Of a stretch of DNA of 64,000 nucleotides, positions 42,801 through 54,800 are shown piece after piece. Position numbers and translations under genes: made by a program. Source of the DNA: Nectonema munidae (lineage: Eukaryota > Nematomorpha > Nectonematoida > Nectonematidae); contig JAUIRK010000004.1 of the NCBI GenBank assembly GCA_030549495.1, positions 1 to 64,000 of the forward strand, given 5' to 3'. The notes beneath the pieces were generated by a model. The model was not told the origin of the DNA and searched no databases. It saw nothing but the letters and a program-made list of their open reading frames with translations. Numbering within the stretch: position 1 is the stretch's first letter; every line of letters begins with the position of its first letter.

Positions 42801-45800
42801 ATGATGCGATCAGTGGAGTTGAGCGATGTAGCATCCGAGAAAACTCTTTCCTTAGTAAAGTAACATGCTTTGTTCTTTTAAAAAAAGTCTACTTTAACCT
42901 TTTTGATAAAGAATTGAGAGCTGATAATTTTAGACTGGCACATAGCTTTAATTTTAAATTTCTTATTTTCATTTTCTTCTTCATCAGCTTATCATTAACA
43001 CCTTTCTCGTAACTTTTTTTTAAAAAAATATGATTTATTTTTATATAAATAAAATGTGAATAGATTGATAAAAAATTTATTCAGTATATTCGGATATGAT
43101 ATAAAATTTAGAGTTTCATGTCTTTCCTGACTTAAATTTCTTGTCATGTGATGTGTTTAAACCTCAATTCTTAGGCTATCGGAGTAATAAAAAATGAGGA
43201 AAAATTATAAGCAATCTGAGGCAAAAAGTAAGATAACTCATAAAAGAAAATACATATATTCAAAAAACAAAACAAAATTATTTTGCAATAATCCCTTTAA
43301 ATAACAAAAGCTTGAGGAGCATAAAATATAAAGCAAAATCAGTCCAAAGAATTTATATGAGAAATAGTGAAAGCTATGTAGTGAGGAGATTTCAAATACA
43401 ATACTTCTATAATATGCTCCTTAGTTCACGCAATTTTATTTTTAGAAAATTCTTAAGATTACGATGAACTTTATTACTACCTCAAAGCAAAAGCGCTAAA
43501 TCTCCTTTCAAAAATTCTACCTTTATAAATGCCTCCTTATATTTGTTTAAAATAATCTATCTTACTGATTCTAACTAACTAAATAAGTAATTTCTTTAAT
43601 CACACTCAAATCTCAGGATACATTGAATTTTATTTTCATAAAGTTTTGGAAAAGATAAGATTCATAGTTTTCGCTGAAATCTTGCTTTGACTGTCAACGA
43701 AAATTCGTTTTGTTTGTCGACCAAAACTCGCGTTCCCACGTTTAAACAAATAACGTTGTAAGGTGGTTGTCTTTAGGAAGGCATTCTTTTGCTTTATGAA
43801 GGAGAGATTTTTGAGCATAACGCTTACATTGCCTTTAAAAAATAGAAGTTTTAAGAGTCGTTTCATCATAATCGTACACCATTTGCTTCTTTAAATGCTA
43901 CTTTGCGTGTATAGATAAATGAGAAGAAAACGTTTGTTCACGATTTTCAAGCACAATTAGCATCTTTTTCCAGCATGAATCGTGTTATTATGGCTCTGAT
44001 GCAACAAAAGTCCAGTGGAAAGATAAAAGGCATTTATGGACGATTGGTAAGCACAAAAGTTTTTATTCATTTACCCCCTTTTTCCGCATCGAAGGGCGCT
44101 CGCCCTGTGAATAGCAGCGCTCTTGTTACCCAACCTTCATTCAATACTTTAATATTCCTTGTTCTACTTATGTGCCCAATTGACTGAATCACGCTTTCAT
44201 GAGCCACAGACACATACTATTCTTGTAAGAGAACAACCAGGACTATGAAGTCATAGTATTTGAAACCACGAAATATATTTTTATAAATGAAAGTAAAACT
44301 AATCGTTTGTAATGAATGATGCTGAAAAGTTTGAAATATTTTCATTTTATAACATCTTTTCTACTTATCACAGTATAAAGTATGAAAATCAAAATTCTCA
44401 TGGCTTGGTTTTCAGTATATTAATCTTTGAGCCTATCTATTGTTTTTGCGAACAATATTATCAAATTTCTTATAAGTAATAATTTTAATTAATAACTTCA
44501 ACATTTTCTTTCTATAATATATCATTTTTTCAATGATTGATGCACTTATTTACAATTCAGAATATTATATTTTTTTTTATATATTTTAGTGTCTTAAACT
44601 ATTGATTTTTTACAATTAATTTAGTGTTTTTTGTTGTTACATTTTACGCTAAAAATTTTCTATCAATTTTATAAATGAAAAAGAAGAGTTCGAGCTTCTT
44701 CTGAAAGATCTGGCAATATCACCATATCATAGGAAGAAGGATGCAGAAGAACCAAACGTTTAAAATGCAGAATATTTTGAAACATTTCAATTTATTTTTT
44801 AGTTTGATACAAAAAAAACAATAACAAGTTGATTTAAACAAATATATTTTGCGGATGGAATTTCACTCAGTTTTTTTTAAATCCCTTTTTTAAATTCTTT
44901 TTTTTTTTATTTTTTTTTTTCTTTTTTTTCCCCCCCCCCAAAAAAATTTTATACCAATTTAATTTTTATCTTCCTTATTTTTATTAAGATAACGTATCCG
45001 GACTTGTTAGATGTCTTTATTTTCAAACTTTCATATATTTTAAAAAGCGACAAAATTGCTTCAAACTTTTCTTTATCTAACAATATAAATGTTATTCTGC
45101 CTGGGTAAAACTTGAAAATGAGACCTTACTTATCAAATATCTTTTGGCAATTAAAGATTATAATATCATCTGAAATTGCGCTAAAGCATAAACATAAGAA
45201 CCCTACAAGGAGCAAGCATGCAGTGTAATTTGTTTTATCCTTGAGGTGTAATAACAATTTTGAGCCAATTAACGATAACATTCTATCTTAAAAAAATAAA
45301 ATCTTTGAACACTACAATACTGTTTTATTCAAATGATAAGGGTTCCGTCTTTTGAATAAATGTCGCATTTATCATTTCATAACATATAAAATTTCTGTAT
45401 TTGTTTTACTATTATATAAAACAAAAAATAAATTAAGAATAACGCAAGTTTTGTTTCTTGCTGATATTTTCAAAAATGCCTCGTTTTTTCACAATAAAAT
45501 GTGGTCAGCTTATTTCTCCTTGCTCAGATCTTGAGTGTACTTTATTCCGAGTGTTTACATCTGACTTAGTTATACCCAGGGCGAACAAAAGTCTCTTTGA
45601 TTCAATTTTAAATTTGTCTGAACTCTCATGCTTTTTCGAACTTCTTAAATTATAAAATTCAAAAATAAGTCTTATGAAAAAAGTCACATTTTTTTCATTA
45701 TAAAGTCTAAAAATAGACTTTTTAGGTCAACAAATCTTTGCTCCGTTTATATAAACTTTATTTGAATGGAAAAATGTTTGGGATTGGGAGCAGGAAACAG

Positions 45801-48800
45801 TTTGAAAAATACACTTAATTTCGGATTGTCAAAAATCCTTTTTCAAGCAAATAAGAGATGACACAAATAAAGATAATTATTTTTAATCCGAAATTAATTG
45901 TATTTTTCAAATAAATTCCTGTTCCCAATCCCAAACTATTTTTCATTCAAATAAATTTTTATACCCATAACGGGGTTCACACTTTTAACATCGCGCATTG
46001 CTCTGTTTATAACAAATTAATTAATGTAATCTGATTTTTAGTGGTATAAAGTCGGTTAAATCGTGTATTTCTTGTTTAAAGGGTGATTTGGGTGGAATCA
46101 AACCCAGATATGACGTAGCTATTTCTTCGTGTTGTTCTGCATTGGAGTCGATCGTGGTGGATTCTGTGGAAACCGCGAAAGAGTGCATAAACTTTGTGAG
46201 TAGGGAAAAACTCGGCTTAATCACGTGCATCTGCCTGGACAAGATGGAGCGATGGAAGCGATTTTGTCAGACTAGAATCACAACACCCCAGAATGTTCCG
46301 CGCTTATTCGATTTGATCACCTTTGCTGATCCATTATTTGCACCAGCCTTTTACTTCGCTCTGAAGGATACCCTCGTAGCTGACAACATGGATCAAGCGA
46401 TGCAGGTTTCTTATGGTAGCAAGCGATTCCGTGTTGTCACTATTAATGGAGATTTGATTGAAGTTTCGGGTAATATTCAATTCATAGACTCAAAATGTAT
46501 ATATTTTTTGTTAAATCGATCTACAAAGATGAATTAATTTTTAATGATCTTTCAGGTGTGAGTGTCAAACACCTGTTCCCAAAGTTTGGATAAATTCCTC
46601 TTTTCTCTGGGTGGTTTAGCAATTTTTCAGTGTTAATAGGCACTTGGTAATTTATAGAGATGTTTTTAACGCTCTCTGATGTCCAATGTCACGCGGTTAT
46701 AATAACAAATAAAATCGTCTGATTTAAATATATAAAATTGCTTTTAAAATGAAAGTAGACGATTGGTCCTAAAATTCTGCTCCTCGAAGTCTTAGCTATG
46801 AATATGTTTGTGAGAACACGTACTATTAATTGTTAGGATAAAATGGTCATTTTAAGATCACAAACATTTTATTTATTTTACCCTTTTGCACTAATTACTC
46901 GACAAGGCCCATTTGATATGATATTCTTATAGTTCAGACCCAAATAAAATCAGTTTACACCCACCCTCGCCTCCTAAGTACATAGAGTACCCTAGGTAGT
47001 CAATTCCTAGATAGAATTGATCTATCAATTCAAGAAAAAAAACTAAATTTCCATTGCTTGAAAATACTCACAAGAAAAAATATACAGCTTATGTTACACT
47101 TTCGCAGCAGTAGCGATGAGTAGGTGTATTTTCAGCCAACCTACATAGAAGCCAGTGTTAGGTTTTGCTGACCTTATGGTTGGGCTTCTACTTATGGCTT
47201 TGTTGTATAAAAATATAAGTTTTAAATCCAAGCTTCGGCCAAATAATTTCCCCTTCGTTCACTTAATTAATAATTATAGAGGATTGGCATCATATTTCCC
47301 AGAAGAAAAAAAACGTGAAGATTTACTTTCTTATTTTCAAAGGACATACATTCAAGAAGAAAGCATTGGAAATAGAGTAAAGTATGTTAACTAAGCATAC
47401 TATTACTAATAAAGTAGTTAGACTAGCCTGTAGATATCTAGAAATATGTTTTTTTCTAATGAGAAGCATAAATAAAATCATATTTTGGGAATGAGGATCA
47501 CACTCAAAATTGTAATTAAAAAAATTCAGAGAATCATTATCATTATCTAGAATCGGCTCAATCTTTTTCCAGGAATAATTCAGAAGCTAGATCAAAATTT
47601 AAATGAAAATCTTCATAGACGACACCGAACTCTATGTTCGTGTATTCGTATTTGAGTGCCGTGTTTTTAATTTTCTACACATCATGCTACTCTTATTCGT
47701 AAGTAAGTAATGACCTTTTTGTCATGGGAACTTTTTTGATTCTTTGTGTAGCAAGCGCTTCTCATTTTATAAATTTAAACAATTTTGAAATACACATATC
47801 TCATTCCATTTCACTTGTGCATTGCTTAAGCTGCGAATTAAGGTCTAATTTATTGCAACACGCCTTTTTGTGCTTCTTCTGATAAAGTAAATTATTCATG
47901 AAGAAACTAGCTACTACATTCGTGTCTGCAACAATTTTAATTATATCAATACATCTCTTCTGAAAATACGTTTTGTTTTACAGGATTAAACAAAAAAGGA
48001 AATCATGTGTTATATACTCTTTAAATATCGTTAAGTTATTCTTTTTCCAAGGTGGAAATTAACCCTAGTATTTGATTCTAGGTGCAATAACTTGTGGGGG
48101 CTCCAAAAAAATGAAAGGAAGAATGGGGCCTACTGCGTCCAAAAGGTTTTCGACCCAAAACAACGACGTTAACATCGACGCTCTGAACAAAGAACTTGAA
48201 GGTCTAGAAAAAAGCTACGAAGAAGTCAAATTGCAAAAGATCTCTCTTCAAAGCAAGATCTCTGAACTTTCTGCCAAAGTTAATCCTCTTAAAGTGGATA
48301 AAGAAAAATTGGAAATGGACATTCAAGTAACAACACATTTTTTTCTTGGCTGAACTTGCTACTCACTAGAAGCTTAGGAGACGTTAATTTACCATAATCA
48401 AATTTACTTTGTGGTATTACTTTTTGAGGATGATATAAGTAAATCAATTACTAGGAAAAGAAATGTTTGTCTGAAAAAAAACATATTTTCACACCCTGGA
48501 AACCTCTCTCCTAATATCCCCCTTTCTTGAACATGTAGTCTTACTTTTGTATAAAAAGTCCTCACTCCCTCCAAAATTCCTTTTTTGTCAACTTGCGTGG
48601 TCTTCTTCTACTCATCAGTTGCAAATTCTCATACCCTCTATCATTTCTATTTTATTTGGCCTAGGCGTTAATCGATGAACAAGTTAAGCTGAATGCGCGC
48701 ATCAAAACAAGCGAAATTGACTGCAAAAATGCGAAGCCAGTGAGCAAAGAAGTGAAGGAATTGAAGAGCGACGTTGAGGCTGTTCAGCGCGACTTTGATA

Positions 48801-51800
48801 AAGAAAACGAACTTGCCCAGAACATTGAGAAAGATGTGAACAAGTGAGCTTTTTTCCTGCTTTTATCCATTTTGTGTATATGTCCTTTTATATCTGTACG
48901 TTTATGAAACGTCGAACCTCAATATAACAAAATCCTACGGACCCCAATATTTTTTCGTTATATTGAGACTTCGTTATAAGAAATCTTTATATAACGAAAT
49001 TACAAAGGCTTTTATTATTTTTTCGTTAAAATGAGGTTACAATAATTTGAAAAAGTACATGCGGTAAAATCGTTTATTTGTATTATGAAAATGATGCTAT
49101 GAAAGTTTATGTATGTGAATGGAAATAATGCGTTATTTTCTTCTGCTTATATGCTTTAGAGTGCAGATTTTCTAGGAACTCGCAAATCGAAATACTACTC
49201 CTAACAATTTCTGAAGGTAAATCTTCTCTTCTCAACAAATATTGATAAAGTTCAGCTGTAATTGCTTTAGCTTCAGTTAAAGTGAGATTGCTTTTTTCAG
49301 CTTCTTCAGGATTAGTTGAGTCTTCATCTCCAGATTGCTCCTCCCCATAAACATTGGATGACTGATCCAATTCCACTTCCCTTATAATATCATCATCACT
49401 TCTTTTTTGATGAGTTATAACATGCTCATCTATTAAAATGAACTCGTCAATTTCTTTTCATTTAAACTATTCTCTAAATAAAGTGTACGCAATGTTTCTT
49501 CAGAGTATAGAACTTCAGAATCACATTCTGAATCAAAAACTTGATCCAGCGCAAATCCGCATTTCTTGAAGCAATTGGCAACAATTGATGAATCAACAGC
49601 GTTCCATGAAGAAACTGATAAATGCAGAGCTTGAAGAATGTTAAGTGAGAAGTGTGGCTTCTCCTCATTTGACAGAAAATATCTGACAAGGTTTGCTCTG
49701 TACTTGGCTTTGAAACATCTAATTATGTCTTGATCCAGAGGCTGAATCAAAGCGGTAGAATTGGGGGGTAAATATTCTATTCGAATATTGGAATAAAGTG
49801 ATATATTTTTATGAGCTGTGCAGTTGTCCAATAATAAAACAATTTTTCTCTTCTTTAATTTCATTACATTGTTAAACTTATCCAGTGACAAAAAATCGAC
49901 TTTGTCATCCACGACTTTGAGTTGTTTTCATAATCACAAGGCAAACTTTTCAAACCTTTGAAACAACGTGGTTTTGCATATTTTCCTATTACTAATGGAG
50001 TGATCATGTCTTTTCCAGTCGAATTGCAACAAAACAGTATGGTCAATCTTTCTTTTGAGTGCTTGCCACCAACACATGAATCACCTTTAAAAGTCAAAGT
50101 TTTGTTCGGCATCATTTTATAGAACAAAGCAGTTTCATCAGCGTTGTATATGTTATCTAATGAATACTCTTCTAAAATTTCAACGATTTTCTCTTCTTTC
50201 CACTTTTCAACATCTTCCAATGGCACACTTTTTCCTTCCCCACATACGTTTGCAGCAAATATTATATCTTTTGGAAAACGTGCTAAGCCAACCATTGCTA
50301 GCCTTAAAATTTGCTAAATTGAACTTTTCAGCAAAAAACCTTGCCTTTTCACAAATAAGAGGGCCACTTAAAGGAATACCTTCTGCTCTAGCTTCCAAAA
50401 GCCAATCATATGTTGCTTTATCAACAATTTCAAATTGTGCTTTAGTTGTTCTTCTTCCTTTTGAAGCATTGGTAGAAGAAAAATAGAAAATTTTGTCTTT
50501 GTTTTTAATAAAAGTGGATAAAGTTGAACAACTGATGTTGTATTTTTTAGCAATTTCATTTTTTTTGAAATTGTTTTTTTCATGTTCATTAAGAATACTT
50601 TTCTTTTCAGAAATGTTAAATTGCTTTCGTTTTTGTGGTGGTACTTTACTCATTAAAAATTAAGTTTGATGAAATTTTCTAGAGTGAGAGAAAAAATAAA
50701 TTAACTTGCAATTTTCAATGTTGGAAGATAAAAGAAGTACAGAATTTATAATAATGAAGTATGTTGAACAATGATTATGTAAAATTTAAATGACGAAGCA
50801 AAATTTCTAACAGATGGTGAAAAGAGAGTGGCAGAGCTTAGTTGAAAATGATTAAGATGATGAAGAGATGTGCGTGACAAACTAAACAGAAAAATCAAAG
50901 CTTTATGATAAATAGACATTAGAGAACGTGTTGAGAGATACTGAACAAAAAGAAAGAGAGGGAGAGAGACAGCTAAAAACATATTGAAAGATTTTCTAAC
51001 ATAATGGACAGAGATATGATGAATAAATCTAAGCACATGTATGTAATACCCACAAAATGTTCGTGATTACATTTCGTTATATTGAGGATTTTGATATGTT
51101 GAAGTTCGTTATAATGAAGTGATTTTTCCTATAAGAGACATCTTAAAGTCAAGGGAACTAGTGAATGTTTCGTTATATCGAAAATTTCGTTATATCGAGG
51201 TTCGACGTATAAGTGTTTTTGAAATTTTTTTTTATTGTAAGATATGTGTAATTCACGCTCCACCACTGTTTCGTTAATTATTATCGCATGCTTGTAAAAT
51301 AGATTAAAAACATTTTTCAATTATACTGAGATAAATAACAAAAAATTTTATATTTGTGTATGCCTAAATAAATATTTTTTTTATAAAATAATTGTTTTAC
51401 AATAGTTATTTAAAAGAATCAAAAAAAAATAAGCTACAAAAGTGTCACCAAGCGTTATTTAACGAAATAATAAAAAAATATTTTTTTAAATTGCTAGTTT
51501 AAAAATACGGTTTAACCTGCATGTGTTGGTATTTTTGAAGGAAAATAGCCATGTAACTTCTTTTGTTTGAAAATGAAATACATGTTTATTAATTTACTTT
51601 CACAGAGAATTCGATCATTTTTATTTATATTCTTAACAGATATAACGCAGAAATTGAAAAAATAACAAATGAAAAATGTGGCCAGTTGAAGATTTCTTTG
51701 AAAAGTCTTGACGAAAATATAAAGGAATATACACGTAACATAAATCTCAAAAAAGATCAACTGAGCAAACTTGAGAGGTACATTCTTTGTTCGAATTTTG

Positions 51801-54800
51801 TCAAAAATGGTGTTGTTATTCCTTCTTCGTTTTAGATCCAAATCCAAGATTGAAGTTAAAGTAGCTTCATTGCAAAATCTCATTTTAAAGAATGAAGAGA
51901 GTTGTAAGGCTCTTCTCTCTGAACTGGAAGAGAGTGAAGAAATCACTGAAAAATTCAAAGAAAAACAAGAAAAGCACAAAGTTTGCTATTTATTATACTT
52001 TTCGTCAATTTTTTATAGTTTCTGTTCTCTCCACACTTAGTGATGCTTAGCAGTCTGTTTTGTTTCTCCTGCTTCCTCAAATCTCGCAAAAAATATAACA
52101 GCTAGTCCTCATTTTTTATTAGCAATAACGTTTATTTCCTTTTGATTTTGTTGCTTTCTTATATTTTTATCAACTTATTACAACTCGTGAAATTTATGGG
52201 TCACATTTATTATCTTTCTGTATAGTGAGTGAAGTTTTAAAATATTTTTTATGGATCTATTTTTTTTTCAAATATTCACACATCTAAGTTTGGATATCGC
52301 TTGATTATGATTAAACACCTTGGAGTCAGAAGTCTAATAGGAGACAAAATTAATCATGAATGTAGCATTGTATTTATAATACCATTTTACAAGAGATAGA
52401 TGATGTTAAATCAAAGACGACTTCCTCATATTTTGAACTGCTTTTCTTGTATTGTCTTTTAAAATACGCTATCATGCCTTCTTTAGTACTATTGCCAGGA
52501 TTAACATGCGTGCCTCTTTAGATAAAGTTAGACGACATGAGTAAGGAATTTCAAGGCTTGAAAGAACAAATTGCGAGTTGGGATGCGGCTGCAGCAGAAC
52601 TCAAGTCCCAAGAATTTACGCAGACTGTGAAAGTGGAAACCTTTCAAGAAGTTCAACGAAAGCTTGATAATTGTATCAAAGAATTCACAAAAGAGGTACT
52701 GCTTTCCTTTACTTCTTATTTTTCAACTTATACACTTTTTGGGCGACACTCGCTTTTTTGTTACGATTTCACAAAGTAATTGTGCAGAAATGCAATATAT
52801 ACGTTTTCTCTCTTATTAAACCGACCCGAAATTTTTTTTATCCGAACCGAATCCTAATAAAATTTAAATTTTTAACCCATGTCCTAGGAGGCATTAGTTA
52901 GGCTTTTCAGTGCCCGAACTAACCGGCTCGAATTTTACAGATCTCGTATTTATCTAAAATAAGAGTATCTTATAATTCAGCATTTGTGAGTAAATGACCT
53001 ATTAAATAAAGAAAGAATAAAAACGTATTAAAATGAATCGCCCCTTATTTTGCAAATCTCTTGTGCCAACAAGCGTGGAAACTAAAAGAAGTGGACGGTC
53101 TTAATTTATTAACCCATTATAACCCAACAAGGCTAAAATTTGATAAAAAATAGTTAATTTTTAAAAACTAATTCTTTAATGTCTATCTAAATATACTGAA
53201 ATTAAAAAATAATAAAAAAAAATTTTTTTCTTTATAAAAAAAATATGACTTGGGATAATATAAAGGTAAAATTTAAAAAACTTTTATTAATAAAAAAAAC
53301 TAGTGTTGATGAAAAACTTGCCAACAGTTTTTTAAATGTAAATATACTTCACATTTTTTACATTTAATTTTTGTGTTTTTTTACATATATAACAGCGTCT
53401 TGATGTAGTAAATGATTCTGGATTATGATTATGATTGTCTGTTCTTATATCTTTACTTGGAACAGATTTTCTTCCTTTTGGACCCAAATTAATGTTTAGT
53501 GATGGCTTTGACTTTTTTAGGAGAACTTGAACTTGAACATTCTCTTCGAAAATCTTTGTTACAGATTTTGGAGTTATTGATTATTTGATATAACTTCCAA
53601 GAAAAAACAAAAGCTGTATTTATTGAGGTTATTATCAGCGGCCAATACCACTTTTTACTTTTTATTTGTGGTCTATAAACAGAAAAAAACTGATCAAAAA
53701 GATCTACGCCTCCCATTCCTCTGTTGTAGGCTTTTATAACAAAAGGTTGGTTTATTTTTATTTTTCCACAATTTTTTTTCCATCTATGAACATCTATCAA
53801 AGGAAAAACACTCTCTGAATTTGTACAAACGGTGACGATTGAATTGTCCATCCATCTTGTAATTTGAACGCCATTACTACTAAAGTTTTCAAAAAAACCT
53901 TTCTTTTTTTAAAAAAGTTCTTCTATTTGTTAAAGGAAATTTGGATGCTCTATTCTCTCTCATTGTTCCAGTTGCCCTAATACCATTATCATTCAGTTCT
54001 TTTATCAGAGAAAAAGATGTAAAAAAATTATCAAAATAAAATTGATGTTTAGTAAGGTGTCATCGACTCATAATACTTAAATCTTCATGGCTGATTCCAT
54101 ATTTTATAAGTTTTAAATTAAGAATTTCAAACAAAGGTAAAACTTTAGCCATTTTTCTTTTTGACAAATTATCATTGTTTCCACAATGTAAAAAATTTTT
54201 TAATTCCTGAAATCTGTTTCTACTCATTGTTGTAGAAAAAATTGGACATTCAATATCCTTTTGTTTACTCCAATAATCTCTTTCTGAAGTTCTGACATTG
54301 TATCCGGATAAAAAAACTAAACTGATCAAATTACAAATTTCCTCATTAGAAGCACAAAAATTTTGAAAATTATGGTTTCTCTTGGAATAGTTATTTGTTT
54401 CCTCCGTCAACATGTAAAGCATATCTTCAAATATATCAAAAAAAACTTGCCAGCACGTTTTATCTAGTAATTCTGGGTGTAAATGTAATAAATTCTTCAT
54501 GGCATACTCATCCTCATTTCCATCGCATCTTTTTTCTTTTGTATGAATTGGAATGACCCCTCCACTTTAGTTTTGAAAGACATGGTTCATTTATTTCAAT
54601 GTCGTCTTGAATAGGAAAAACATCGACTTCTGCACAAATTTAAAGTGAGGCAACATTCTCTGTTTCATCTTGTTCCATGTCGCTTCCTTCACCTCCAGAT
54701 GGTACACCAGTAACAACTATATCAGCTGTCAAAACATTTTCTGCACTAATATAATCAAGAGCATTTTCTAAGTAAGTAAAATGTAGTTGCTCATCCATTT

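Noticed and set aside
46021-46242. Minus-strand ORF of 73 codons
   Set aside because: Antisense shadow of SMC4 exon 13, whose plus-strand reading matches the SMC hinge.
50160-50486. Plus-strand ORF of 108 codons
   Set aside because: Antisense to the pogo/Tigger transposase, which explains the open frame.
51512-51979. Minus-strand ORF of 155 codons
   Set aside because: Covers SMC4 exons 16 and 17 in antisense; composition is chance-like with no recognised domain.
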